Source: Leisingera caerulea DSM 24564
Lineage (GTDB): Bacteria > Pseudomonadota > Alphaproteobacteria > Rhodobacterales > Rhodobacteraceae
Assembly (NCBI RefSeq): GCF_000473325.1
Contig: NZ_AXBI01000001.1
Location: 100,357-164,356, forward strand
DNA: 64,000 bases
Direction of reading: 5' to 3'
Positions 51,712 through 61,122 of this stretch are shown here, piece by piece. Under the pieces are notes generated by a model. It saw only the letters and a list, made by a program, of their open reading frames with translations. It did no database searches and was not told the origin of the DNA. A program made the position numbers and the translations under genes. The stretch's first letter is position 1; each line of letters begins with the position of its first letter.

Positions 51712-52752
51712 ATGTTGCATTATGTTGGTCTGGACGTGTCCGTCAAATCCGTGTCGATCTGTGTTGTCGATGAAGATGGCGAGGTGCTGGCGCGCGGCGA
51801 AACCAGTTCGGATCCGGACGAGATTGCATCGTTTATTTTCGAACATTCCGCCAAGCCCGAGCGGGTGGTGCATGAGAGTGGCATCCTGGCCATCTGGCTC
51901 ACCCGCGAGCTGGAGAAACGCGGCCTTCCGATCATCTGCATTGATGCCCGCCTGGCGCACAAGGCGCTGTCTGGGCGGATCAACAAGTCCGATACCGGTG
52001 ATGCCGAAGGGCTGGCGCATCTGGCCCGCACCGGCTGGTTCAGCCGGGTTCACATCAGAAGCGAGGCGTCGGAGCGGGTTCGCGTGCTCATTGGCGCACG
52101 GGAGCGCCTGATCAGGATGCGCAAGGACCTTGAAGCGCATGTTCGAGGCGTGCTGAAGGTTTTCGGGGTCTGCATGGGTTCAGTAGGCCGTGCAAACCTG
52201 CGGCAGGGCTTCCGCGACCAACTCGCCGGGGCAGGCCAGACCGACCCGGCGCTCGGCGTGATGGCTGACATGTTCATTCCGATCCACAGAACCCTGTGCG
52301 CGGCCGCGGAAGCGATGGATGAAGATCTCAGGCTCATCGCACGCGAAAGCGGCCTTGCCCGCCGCCTCATGACCGTCCCGGGGGTTGGGCCTGTCGTCGC
52401 GCTGTCCTTTATCGCTACCCTCGACAATGCGGAGCGTTTCCGGAGATCGAGGGACGTCGGCGCCTTTCTCGGCCTCACGCCGCGGCGGCACCAATCCGGA
52501 GACATGGACTGGTCCGGCCGGATATCAAAATGCGGAGATCGTGATCTGCGAAGACTGCTCTACTCCGCGGCCACCACCTTAATCACCCAGGTCAGAAAGC
52601 CATCACAGCTGCGCGCTTGGGCCAAGAGGCTGCAAGATCGGAAGGGCTTCAAGAAAGCCGCAGTGGCGGCATCCCGAAAGCTCGCTGTCGTCATGATGTG
52701 CATCTGGCGCGACCAGACAGTCTTTGAACCGGGAAAGGAACTTATCACCTGA
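51712..52752 (+). CDS. IS110-family transposase
   Basis: A 346-aa DEDD transposase/recombinase. The N-terminal RuvC-like domain has YVGLDVSVKSVSICVVDEDG (Asp), VVHESGILAIWLTREL (Glu) and NKSDTGDAEGLAHLARTGWF (Asp pair). The C-terminal domain has LMTVPGVGPVVALSFIATLD, GAFLGLTPRRHQSGDMDWSG and the Ser-containing ISKCGDRDLRRLLYSAAT. It appears intact and is of a different subgroup from the two IS110 fragments near 37.7 and 41.3 kb. Confidence 0.93.
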   Translation: MLHYVGLDVSVKSVSICVVDEDGEVLARGETSSDPDEIASFIFEHSAKPERVVHESGILAIWLTRELEKRGLPIICIDARLAHKALSGRINKSDTGDAEGLAHLARTGWFSRVHIRSEASERVRVLIGARERLIRMRKDLEAHVRGVLKVFGVCMGSVGRANLRQGFRDQLAGAGQTDPALGVMADMFIPIHRTLCAAAEAMDEDLRLIARESGLARRLMTVPGVGPVVALSFIATLDNAERFRRSRDVGAFLGLTPRRHQSGDMDWSGRISKCGDRDLRRLLYSAATTLITQVRKPSQLRAWAKRLQDRKGFKKAAVAASRKLAVVMMCIWRDQTVFEPGKELIT

Positions 52753-53273
52753 CAACCAACTGAGATCCCGCCCACAAGAGACAGGGCGGGTTCAGCGTCC
52801 TTCGGGACGGCGGCGGATCAAGCCAGTCAAAAGCGGCTGAAGGAGCGTGACGCTCACTTCGCGAATGACATTCTGGCTGGTCAGCTCCCGGACGCCATCA
52901 GGAAGCGGAAACACCGACTTCGTAGAGAACCAGGACCCCGAACGGCAATAGAACCCGCACTTGACGATCCCGCAAACAGAGAGCAGCTTTGGGTCGGTTG
53001 GGCGCTTCTGGCATGGCCGGTTGCGCCGACTTTGCAAATGGAGCTATCTGCGCTTCGCTTACCTTGAAGCGGGGCGCAGCATAGTCCTGGTCGGCCGAGC
53101 GGATCTGAAGGTCCGCCCTCGGGAAGGTTGACCAGATATTTCGCGCACGCAGCAGCGCCTTCGCTGCGCTCTGCATGAATGTCGTGATTGGGCTGGGCTT
53201 GAGCCGATCACGGTTGGCCTAGGACAAGCTGGCGCCGGTCTCTCGTCGCTGCACCACCGCAAGGCGGCAGTGA
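52753..53273. other. Gene-free stretch after IS110
   Basis: 520 bp with only weak, non-homologous frames on both strands. It presumably contains the IS110 right end and unknown debris, and its far edge truncates the proC gene. No terminator or repeat of note was recognised. Confidence 0.5.
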
Positions 53274-53351
53274 GCCCATGCCTTGGGCGATCAGCCCGCC
53301 GAGGATGGCGGAGGCCATGTTGCCGCCGCCGATGAATGCGATGGTCTCCAT
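53274..53351 (-). pseudogene. proC: Pyrroline-5-carboxylate reductase, N-terminal stump
   Basis: The ATG at 53351 opens METIAFIGGGNMASAILGGL followed by IAQGMG, the diagnostic Rossmann start of ProC, then homology ends at about 53274. It lies 3 bp after the alcohol dehydrogenase stop on the same strand, so it was the second gene of an operon cut by the rearrangement next to IS110. Confidence 0.7.
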
Positions 53352-53354
53352 GGC

Positions 53355-54392
53355 TCAGAACCGGGTGATGACGGTGGCGCCGACCGACTGGAACCTGTCC
53401 ATCTCCATCAGGGCCTGCGGGGCCTCCGCAAGGCTGATCTGCTGCCCCACCAGCCGCGCCGGATCGAGCCGCCCGCTCGCCACCATGTCCAGCATCGCGC
53501 CGTAGCGATGCGCCTGCATCCCGTGCGAACCGAGAAGTTCGATTTCCTGCCCCACGATCTTCGGCATCGGGACCGCGGGGGCTGCGTGCTCACCCAGCAT
53601 CAGCCCCACCTGCACGTGCTTGCCGCGCGGCCGCAGGCACATGATCGAGTTCGTCATGGTCACGGGGTGCCCCAGCGCGTCGAGCGAGACATGCGCGCCG
53701 CCCTTTGTGGTCTCCCGGATGGCGGCGGACACGTCGGCGTCCTTGCCGTCGATGACCGCCACGGCGCCAAGCTCCTTTGCCATTGTCAGCTTGGCCGGGT
53801 CGAGGTCCACGCCGATCACGTTTGCCCCCGCTGCTGCCGCGATCATCACCGCCGAAAGGCCCACGCCACCGCAGCCATGCACCGCGACCCACTGGCCTGC
53901 GCTGACCTTGCCCTGGTCGATGACCGCCCGGAACGAGGTGGCAAAGCGGCAGCCAAGGCTGGCGGCGGTCGCGAAGTCCATCGTCTCAGGCAGCGCGACG
54001 AGGTTCAGGTCCGCCTGGTGGATCGGCACGTATTCCGCAAAGGAGCCCCAGTGGGTAAAGCCCGGCTGTTCCTGGTCCAGACAGACCTGCTGGTTACCAG
54101 AGTGACATTCCGAACAGCTGCCACAGCCGCAGATGAAGGGCACGGTGACCTTGTCGCCGACCTTCCAGTTCTTGACTTCCTTGCCGACGGCCTCGACCAC
54201 TCCGGCCAGCTCGTGCCCTGGCACATGCGGCAGGTCGATGTTGCTGTCATGCCCCATCCAGCCGTGCCAGTCGCTGCGGCAGACTCCGGTCGCGGCCACC
54301 TTGAGCACCACGCCATGCGGCTCTGGCGTTGGATCGTCTACGGTCGTGAGCTTGGGGGGTTCCTGGAAGTTTTCGAAAAGGACGGCTTTCAT
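53355..54392 (-). CDS. Zinc-dependent alcohol dehydrogenase
   Basis: A 345-aa MDR-superfamily enzyme. Catalytic-zinc ligands lie in [16 protein letters not shown] and [14 protein letters not shown], structural-zinc Cys residues in [17 protein letters not shown], and the cofactor motif [20 protein letters not shown] ends with VDLD, indicating NAD. It is divergent from an Lrp-family gene. It may oxidise or reduce alcohols or aldehydes; a link with furfuryl alcohol or furfural is possible only by proximity to the hmf-like operon. Confidence 0.9.
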   Translation of the reverse strand: MKAVLFENFQEPPKLTTVDDPTPEPHGVVLKVAATGVCRSDWHGWMGHDSNIDLPHVPGHELAGVVEAVGKEVKNWKVGDKVTVPFICGCGSCSECHSGNQQVCLDQEQPGFTHWGSFAEYVPIHQADLNLVALPETMDFATAASLGCRFATSFRAVIDQGKVSAGQWVAVHGCGGVGLSAVMIAAAAGANVIGVDLDPAKLTMAKELGAVAVIDGKDADVSAAIRETTKGGAHVSLDALGHPVTMTNSIMCLRPRGKHVQVGLMLGEHAAPAVPMPKIVGQEIELLGSHGMQAHRYGAMLDMVASGRLDPARLVGQQISLAEAPQALMEMDRFQSVGATVITRF

Positions 54393-54533
54393 GGCAGGGA
54401 CTTTCAGATTGGGGTGATTTAGAGGACAGATTACCGCCCGGCACGTGAAATACCTTTGCCATTCTCCTTCACTGGGGCGATATTTGGGGTAGTATCCCCT
54501 ATGCGTGACCGGGAACGAGGAAGAATCCGCCCC

Positions 54534-55013
54534 ATGCCCGAGATTGACGGCGTCAACGCCGAGCTTCTGACACTGCTGCAAGACGACGGCCGAATGACCA
54601 ATGCCAAGCTCGCCGAACGCATTGGGATGAGCGAAACCCCCTGCTGGCGGAGGCTGAAACGTCTCGAGGAAAGCGGCATCATCGAAGGCTACCAAGCCAA
54701 TCTGAATCGCCGGAAGCTGGGCCTCGGCGTCATGGCCTTCGTCCAGCTGCGCTGCTCCGAGCACGACCAAGTGGCCACCGCCGAGTTTCAGCGTATCGTG
54801 CAAACGACGCCGAACATCCTTGCCTGCCACAACACCACTGGAGCGGACGATTTCCTGCTGATCGTGGTGGCGAAGGATCTCGACGACTACAGCGCCTTCG
54901 TCGACAGCACGCTACGACGGCTGCCCGGGGTGACCAGCATCCGCTCCAACCTGTCGCTGAAGGAGATGAAGGCGTCGAGCAAGTTGCCGGTAACGTCAGT
55001 TGCCGGCAATTGA
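54534..55013 (+). CDS. Lrp/AsnC-family transcriptional regulator
   Basis: A 159-aa protein. The N-terminal HTH is [20 protein letters not shown], then [20 protein letters not shown], and the C-terminal RAM domain follows ([40 protein letters not shown]). The ATG at 54534 fits the family; 54501 is also in frame. It is divergent from the alcohol dehydrogenase across about 140 bp and so is its likely regulator. Confidence 0.9.
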   Translation: MPEIDGVNAELLTLLQDDGRMTNAKLAERIGMSETPCWRRLKRLEESGIIEGYQANLNRRKLGLGVMAFVQLRCSEHDQVATAEFQRIVQTTPNILACHNTTGADDFLLIVVAKDLDDYSAFVDSTLRRLPGVTSIRSNLSLKEMKASSKLPVTSVAGN

Positions 55014-55464
55014 GCAGCCTGCTGGTCAGTCGGAACCAGAGAGCCTGTTTGGCGAACTTGGCGCTTTCGGCCCAAAGCTGCCATCCAAACACCTCCACCG
55101 ATGCTTCCGCGCTGTCCGTCAGACCGGACTTTCGCTGCGATCGCGAAAACGGGTGAGAAGCGAAGGCGCAAGTTGCGGACCAAGTCACCATTACACTTCC
55201 CTGCTCATTTGGCAGCTCGTGGGCCGAATGGGCTTTCGTAGCATTTTGCAGCACATCCACGTTAATGAAAATGGGTTCTTGGTCTTTCCCGTCAACAAGG
55301 CCATCAATCCTAAATTGGACCAAGAGTGGGCCTGCTGGATACAAGCCGCCGGTTTCACCTTGCATCCGCTCTCTTGGTCCAATTTAGGCTTTCTGGCGCA
55401 TTCAAGAAAAACTCTGGCCGAACAGTTCCGGCAAAACTCTTCATCGACGCAGTATCATCGGGTC
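55014..55464. other. Gene-free stretch with an 80-bp hairpin-forming inverted repeat
   Basis: No supported gene. It contains the 18-bp inverted repeat described separately and otherwise unrecognised sequence between the lrp gene and the IS66 remnant. Confidence 0.5.
55309..55388. repeat. 18-bp perfect inverted repeat spanning 80 bp
   Basis: CCTAAATTGGACCAAGAG at 55309-55326 and its exact complement CTCTTGGTCCAATTTAGG at 55371-55388, separated by 44 bp. This could be the two ends of a tiny element (MITE-like), a strong hairpin or paired operator arms. No coding relation is seen. Confidence 0.7.
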
Positions 55465-56033
55465 ATGTCGAGCGCTCCGTCCATCGAACTGTCCGCGATC
55501 CGTACGAGCCAGCCCGCCGCCGTTCTGGCGCTGCTGCAGGCGAACAGCGCGCTGAAGGACGCCAACCGGCGCCTGGAGCACCTCGTGTCCGAGTTGATCC
55601 GAGGCATGGACTCCGGCCAGCGCCTTTCCACCTGCCAGACCCGCACCCCTCGTAGCCGAGTTCGGTGACTGGCTACAGGCACAGCGACTGCGGGTCTCTG
55701 CAAAATCGCACCTGGGTGAGAAGCTGACCTATATCCACCGCCAGTGGGCCGGCTTGCAGACTTTCCTCACCGACGGCCGCGTCGAGATCGCCTCCAACGC
55801 CGTGGAAAACCTCATCCGCCCGATCGAGCTCACCCGAAAGAACGCTTCGTTTGCGGGGCACGACGATGGGGGGCGAATCTGGGCCCGCATCGCCTCGCGG
55901 ATCGCGACCGCAAAGATCAACGGCGTCGAGCCCTCCGCCTACCTGACGGGGACGTTGGAGGCCATCGCGGCCGACCATCCTGCCGGGCAAGATCGGCGAT
56001 CTCCTGCCTTGGAACTTCAACCCGTCAAGCTGA
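55465..56033 (+). pseudogene. IS66-family transposase TnpC, internally deleted and frameshifted
   Basis: The N-terminal piece (SQPAAVLALLQANSALKDAN followed by RRLEHLVSEL) joins at about 55630 to the C-terminal part LVAEFGDWLQAQRLRVSAKS, YIHRQWAGLQTFLTDGRVEI and SNAVENLIRPIELTRKNASF in another frame. A further frameshift near 55985 precedes the normal ending IGDLLPWNFNPSS (stop 56031). The zinc finger and two catalytic Asp residues are lost. The 310 bp to the AraC gene contain no supported gene. Confidence 0.85.
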
Positions 56034-56343
56034 TACCCGGTGGGGCGGAGACACCGCATACCGTGTGATTGAACGGAAATAGCTTCTTTGTTGCCGAAGG
56101 GGCTTCAGCATGGCGAAGCACATCTGCGCTTATACGGAGCGTTTCCCACACCAACGAAACATTTGTTTCGGGCCGATCGGAGAGCGGTTCGCGATGATCA
56201 AGCTCGGTATTCGGCATCCGCGGGAAACGCTTGACGTCACAGACTTATCAAGTGCCGCCGACGATGTCCTGAAACGCGGATCCGTCACGATGCCTGCAGC
56301 CGAGTGAGATTGACCCGATTATGAAAAGTGGTAAGGATTCCGG

Positions 56344-57198
56344 ATGTCGTCTGCGCTGAGGATTGCTATCGGGACGTTCGGGAGGGTCGCTCTGCTTGAT
56401 ATGGACCGGCCTCTGGTTAAGCACGCCCATGCGCAATGCCACGTCCTTCTGAAGGTCGAAGGCGCCGATACCGAGTTCGACGTGGGCGGGCGCCGCGTGG
56501 CGTTGACCGATGAAAACGCGGTTCTAATCAATGCCTGGGAGCACCACAGCTACGTGCACCGCGCGGATCAACCGCCAACCATCATTCTCGCAATGTACAT
56601 AGAACCAACTTGGCTTGGCGCGTTTCGCGGCAATTGGGAAGCGAGCGCCGGGCCGGACTTTTTCCCGCATCCTGGCGGTGCCATCACGCCGCAGATCCGG
56701 AGACAGGTCGGTGAGACGGCAGAGGCGATGGTGCGGGCACCCGGCGACGCCGCGACGCATGAGCGGCTGATCGGGAGGCTGATGGTCTCCATTATCGAGC
56801 GGCTGGCACCCTGGCGCGATGTACAGCCCTCCCTCCGGGTAAGGGCCAAAGCGACCCGCGCGCCCGACCGGCGGATCGCACGGGCCTTGGCCCTGCTGCG
56901 CGAGGATCCCGCAGGCATCGCCTCGATGGATTGGCTCGCCCGCGAATGCGGCCTGTCGCGTGCGCATTTCTTCCGGCTCTTCGAGGCCGATACCGGGATC
57001 TCGCCCCGGGTCTACCTGAACACCCAGCGGGTGGAGCGTGCGGTGCAGGCCGTGGCCAATGAATCGCGTAGTTTCTCGGCCATCTCCGACGACCTGGGTT
57101 TCTCTGTCCCCGCGCATTTTTCGCGGTTCTTCCACGACCATGCCGGCTCCTCGCCCAGCGTATTCCGCGATGTCTCGGCCCTGCGCGATACCGCCTGA
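56344..57198 (+). CDS. AraC-family transcriptional regulator
   Basis: 284 aa with an N-terminal cupin-like sensing domain (LVKHAHAQCHVLLKVEGADT, INAWEHHSYVHRADQPPTII) and a C-terminal double HTH (MDWLARECGLSRAHFFRLFE, then AISDDLGFSVPAHFSRFFHD). It lies 115 bp upstream of the hmf-like operon on the same strand and is probably its activator. Confidence 0.88.
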   Translation: MSSALRIAIGTFGRVALLDMDRPLVKHAHAQCHVLLKVEGADTEFDVGGRRVALTDENAVLINAWEHHSYVHRADQPPTIILAMYIEPTWLGAFRGNWEASAGPDFFPHPGGAITPQIRRQVGETAEAMVRAPGDAATHERLIGRLMVSIIERLAPWRDVQPSLRVRAKATRAPDRRIARALALLREDPAGIASMDWLARECGLSRAHFFRLFEADTGISPRVYLNTQRVERAVQAVANESRSFSAISDDLGFSVPAHFSRFFHDHAGSSPSVFRDVSALRDTA

Positions 57199-57313
57199 CC
57201 CCGCTTTTTGAGACTCCTCGGTAAGGTCCGAGACCTGGCGGGATCGCGAGGCCGGCAGACCCGCGCCTAACGTCCTCTCCTAAGGGCTTGCCCATGCCAA
57301 GCCGGGAGGAGAC

Positions 57314-60298
57314 ATGAAAGATACCGTTACAGAGAAGCTGCTGGGCCAGTCCGCCCTGCGGGTCGAGGACCCGGCGCTGCTGTCGGGGCGCGGGCGCTAT
57401 ATCGACGACTTGCCGGTTGCCGCAGGCACCCTGGCGCTGGCCTTTGTCCGCTCGCCCCACGGCCATGCGGCGATCCGGTCTGTCGATACTGCCGAGGCCG
57501 CGCGGGCGACGGGCGTAGTTGCGGTGATCACCGGAGAAGATGTCGCGGCGCGTACCCGGTCCATGACCGTCGGCGTAAAGGCTGATGTCGAATGCTGGCC
57601 CATGGCAGTGGACCGCGTCCGTTATGTGGGCGAGCCGGTGGCCATGATCGTCGCGACCGACCGCTACCTGGCCGAGGATGCCGCCGATCTCGTTGTGGTC
57701 GACTACGCTCTGCTTGAAGCCGTCGTGGAGCCCGTGGCGGCGCTGGCTGCGGACGCGCCAGTGCTGCATCCCAGCCTCGGCAGCAACCTCATCAACGAAC
57801 GCAGCTTCCGCTACGGCGAGCCCGAGGCGGCGTTCGACGCGGCCCCGCACCGGATCGGCATCGACGTCACCTATCCGCGCAGCGCCTGCACGCCCATCGA
57901 GACCTATGGCGTCATCGCCAGCTACGAGCCCGGCGAGGATGCCTATGACGTTACCGCGAATTTCCAAGGCCCCTTTTCGATCCACGCGGTAGTGGCCCGG
58001 TCGCTGAACGTGCCGGGCAACCGGCTGCGGCTGCGCACGCCGCCTGAGTCAGGCGGCTCCTTCGGGATCAAGCAGGGCGTCTTTCCCTACATGATCCTCG
58101 CGGGCATCGCCGCGCGCATCGCCGGCGCGCCGGTCAAGTGGATCGAGGACCGCCTGGAGCATCTGTCGGCCAGCGTCTCGGCCACCAATCGTCAGACGCG
58201 GATCGAGGCGGCGGTGACGGCGGACGGACGGATCACCGCGCTCGAATGGGACCAGATCGAGGATTGCGGCGCTCATCTGCGCGCGCCGGAGCCTGCCACG
58301 CTCTACCGGATGCACGGCAACATGACCGGTGCCTACGACATCCCGAACATGGCGATCCGCAACCGCGTTGTGCTGACCAATAAAACCCCGACGGGCCTCA
58401 ATCGCGGCTTCGGCGGCCCGCAGATCTATTTCGCGCTGGAGCGTTTGATGGATACCATCGCCCGGCATCTCGGACTGGACCGGCTCGAGGTCATTCGCCG
58501 CAATCTCATCCCCGCCAAGGCCTTTCCCTACCGTACCGCCAGCGGCGCACTTTATGACTCGGGCGACTACGCCACGGCGCTGGACCGCGCGGTCGCGGAA
58601 GGCGGCCTCGCCGAGCTTTACGCCCGCCGCGACAAGGCCCGCGCCGAGGGCCGCCGCTACGGCATCGGCTTTGCCTGCGTGGTGGAACCTTCCGTGTCCA
58701 ACATGGGCTACATTACCACCGTTCTGACGCCCGAAGAGCGCGCTAAGGCTGGGCCGAAAAACGGCGCGCAGGCCACGGCAACCATCTCAATCGACCCTCT
58801 GGGCTCGGTCACGGTTAAGGTCGCCTCGGTTCCGCAGGGTCAGGGCCACAGGACAGTGCTGGCGCAGGTCGTGGCCGACAAGTTCGGCCTGCCGCTGGAA
58901 GCGGTGCGCGTTCTGGCCGATGTGGACACGATGCGCGATGCCTGGTCCATCGCCTCGGGCAATTACGCCTCGCGCTTTGCCCCCGCCGTCGCCGGTGCGA
59001 CCGAAATCGCGGCGGCGCGTTTGCGCGACAAGCTGGCAAAGGTCGCGGCCACGCAGCTGAACATATCCGCAAGCGATGTGCTCTTCGAGGCGGGCCGTAT
59101 CCGTTCTGCAGGCAATTCCGACAACAGCCTGTCCTTCGCACGGGTGGCCGCCACAGCGCATTGGTCGCCGGGCACGCTGCCCGATGACGTGGACCAGACC
59201 ATGCGCGAGACCGTCTACTGGACCCCGCCCGAGCTGGAGGCGCCGACGGCGGAGGACGGGGTGAATTCCTCCCTCTGTCACGGATTCATCTTCGATTTCT
59301 GCGGGATCGAGATCGACCCCGAGACCGCTGAGCCGCGGATCGACCGCTACGTGACCATGCATGATTGCGGGCGAATCCTGCATCCCGCCATGGTCGACGG
59401 CCAGGTGCGGGGAGGCTTTGCCCAGGCGGTCGGCGCGGCGATCCTCGAGGAATATTCCTACGGTGCGGACGGCTCATTCCAATCAGGCACGCTGGCCGAT
59501 TACCTCTTGCCCACAGTGATGGAGGTCCCCGAACCGGTGATCCTGCATCACGAGACCCCGTCGCCCTTCACACCGCTCGGGGCCAAGGGCGTGGGAGAAG
59601 GCAATTGCATGTCCACGCCCGTGTGCATCGTCAACGCCGTGGCCGATGCGCTCGCACCCGAGGGCGATGCACCCGAGATCGTACTGCCGGTGACTGCGGC
59701 CAAGCTCGCCCCCCTGATTTTCGGCGACGAGCCCGCACCGAAAGAGCCCGTGTCCGAGACGAAAACCGAGGACACGGCAGGTGGGCGCAAGCTTACCGGC
59801 GAAGGCCGCGCCGTGGTGCAGGCCAGCCGCGAGGATGTCTGGCGGATGCTGCTCGACCCCGCGACGCTCGACGCGATCATCCCCGGCTCGCACGGCGTAC
59901 AGAAGGTTGGCGAGACACGCTTCAAGGCGGATGTGACGCTGGGCGTCGGACCAGTCCGGGGCCGCTACAAGGCCGATATCGAATTGTCGGACCTCAATCC
60001 GCCCAACGCTGTGACCCTGTCAGGCCAGGCCGTCGGCGCGCTTGGTACCGGTGGCGGACATGGCCGCATCACCCTGACCGACACCGACGACGGCACCGAG
60101 ATTGCCTACCGCTACGAGGCCCAGATCGGCGGCAAGGTCGCCTCGGTCGGCGGGCGGCTTCTGGACGGCGCGGCTAAGGTCGTGATCGGCGAGTTCTTCC
60201 GCGCCCTGGCCCGCCATTGCGGCGGCGGCTCGTCGAGCGGCCCCATAGTCCGCCTGAGAGGTCTTCTCAATCGCATCATAAAGGGAGGCCGGTCATGA
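57314..60298 (+). CDS. hmfA: Molybdenum hydroxylase large subunit with C-terminal CoxG/SRPBCC domain (2-furoyl-CoA dehydrogenase HmfA-like)
   Basis: A 994-aa xanthine-oxidase-family catalytic subunit. The order is an a/b hammerhead domain (ALRVEDPALLSGRGRYIDDL, then VRSPHGHAAI), Mo-pterin binding domains (PPESGGSFGIKQGVFPYMIL, LNRGFGGPQIYFALERLMD, VASVPQGQGHRTVLAQVVAD) and the active-site Glu motif GAKGVGEGNCM near residue 760. From about residue 825 a CoxG-like SRPBCC domain follows (ASREDVWRMLLDPATLDAII, IPGSHGVQKVG). It should hydroxylate an aromatic or heteroaromatic CoA thioester; the gene order points to 2-furoyl-CoA. The start follows GGGAGGAG. Confidence 0.75.
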   Translation: MKDTVTEKLLGQSALRVEDPALLSGRGRYIDDLPVAAGTLALAFVRSPHGHAAIRSVDTAEAARATGVVAVITGEDVAARTRSMTVGVKADVECWPMAVDRVRYVGEPVAMIVATDRYLAEDAADLVVVDYALLEAVVEPVAALAADAPVLHPSLGSNLINERSFRYGEPEAAFDAAPHRIGIDVTYPRSACTPIETYGVIASYEPGEDAYDVTANFQGPFSIHAVVARSLNVPGNRLRLRTPPESGGSFGIKQGVFPYMILAGIAARIAGAPVKWIEDRLEHLSASVSATNRQTRIEAAVTADGRITALEWDQIEDCGAHLRAPEPATLYRMHGNMTGAYDIPNMAIRNRVVLTNKTPTGLNRGFGGPQIYFALERLMDTIARHLGLDRLEVIRRNLIPAKAFPYRTASGALYDSGDYATALDRAVAEGGLAELYARRDKARAEGRRYGIGFACVVEPSVSNMGYITTVLTPEERAKAGPKNGAQATATISIDPLGSVTVKVASVPQGQGHRTVLAQVVADKFGLPLEAVRVLADVDTMRDAWSIASGNYASRFAPAVAGATEIAAARLRDKLAKVAATQLNISASDVLFEAGRIRSAGNSDNSLSFARVAATAHWSPGTLPDDVDQTMRETVYWTPPELEAPTAEDGVNSSLCHGFIFDFCGIEIDPETAEPRIDRYVTMHDCGRILHPAMVDGQVRGGFAQAVGAAILEEYSYGADGSFQSGTLADYLLPTVMEVPEPVILHHETPSPFTPLGAKGVGEGNCMSTPVCIVNAVADALAPEGDAPEIVLPVTAAKLAPLIFGDEPAPKEPVSETKTEDTAGGRKLTGEGRAVVQASREDVWRMLLDPATLDAIIPGSHGVQKVGETRFKADVTLGVGPVRGRYKADIELSDLNPPNAVTLSGQAVGALGTGGGHGRITLTDTDDGTEIAYRYEAQIGGKVASVGGRLLDGAAKVVIGEFFRALARHCGGGSSSGPIVRLRGLLNRIIKGGRS

Positions 60299-61122
60299 AG
60301 CCCGCCACGTTCGATTTTGTCGCTGCCACCGAGTTGGGTGAGGCGCTGGAGGCGCTGCACCAGGGCGGCACCGAGGCCCGCGTCATAGCCGGCGGCCAGT
60401 CCCTGGTCCCCATGCTGAACATGCGCCTCGCGCGGCCCGCAACGCTTGTCGACATCACCCGCATCCCGGAGCTGTCGCGGATCGAGGCTAAGGGCGACCG
60501 GGTCATCATCGGGGCCGCCGTGCGCCAAACCGCGTTGGAGCGTTGGCCGGATCTGGCGGATCGCCTGCCCCTGCTGCACGCGGCACTGCCCTGGGTTGCG
60601 CATACGCAGCTGCGCAATCGCGGCACGGTCTGCGGCTCCATCGCCCATGCCGATCCCAGCGCGGAACTGCCGCTGTGCCTGATCGCGCTCGGCGGCACCG
60701 TGACCCTGCGCCGCCGCCGCAAGACGCGGGAGGTCGCGGCGTGTGATTTCTTCAAGGGCATGATGTCCACCGACCTCGCCCCTGGCGAGATGATCGCCTC
60801 GGTGGCTTTCCCGGTCCGCAAGGCGGGCACCGGATATGCCTTTCGCGAGGTGGCGCGCCGACATGGCGATTTCGCCATCGTCGCCTGTGCCGCGATCGCC
60901 CGGCCGGATGGCTCCGCCACGCTTGCTGTGGGCGGCGTCGCCGACACGCCGCGCACGCTCGATCTGCCGGCAGATGCGAAGGGGTTCGACGATCAGCTGA
61001 ACGAATTCGCCTGGCATCTGCAGGCCCGCAGCGACCTGCACGCCACCGCCCGCTACCGCCGCGACCTGGTGCGCCAGCTCGGGCGCGCAACGCTGAAGGA
61101 GGCCCTGTCATGCCGCGACTGA
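60295..61122 (+). CDS. hmfB: Molybdenum hydroxylase FAD-binding subunit (HmfB-like)
   Basis: A 275-aa medium subunit. FAD-binding motifs are VIAGGQSLVPMLNMRLARPA and LRNRGTVCGSIAHADPSAEL, followed by the CO-dehydrogenase flavoprotein C-terminal region. The ATG overlaps the large-subunit stop by 4 bp (ATGA). It passes electrons from the 2Fe-2S subunit to the acceptor. Confidence 0.82.
   Translation: MKPATFDFVAATELGEALEALHQGGTEARVIAGGQSLVPMLNMRLARPATLVDITRIPELSRIEAKGDRVIIGAAVRQTALERWPDLADRLPLLHAALPWVAHTQLRNRGTVCGSIAHADPSAELPLCLIALGGTVTLRRRRKTREVAACDFFKGMMSTDLAPGEMIASVAFPVRKAGTGYAFREVARRHGDFAIVACAAIARPDGSATLAVGGVADTPRTLDLPADAKGFDDQLNEFAWHLQARSDLHATARYRRDLVRQLGRATLKEALSCRD

Noticed and set aside
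52898..53176. 92-codon minus-strand frame after IS110
   Set aside because: No recognisable family or ribosome site; lies in rearranged DNA.
54887..55183. 98-codon minus-strand frame overlapping the lrp gene end
   Set aside because: It overlaps a well-supported Lrp gene and has no domain; probably a chance frame.
56155..56170. Short palindrome CGAAACATTTGTTTCG upstream of the AraC gene
   Set aside because: Seven-base arms about 175 bp from the gene are too weak to call an operator.
56110..56307. 65-codon frame upstream of the AraC gene
   Set aside because: No ribosome site, no homology and a composition unlike neighbouring genes; treated as non-coding.
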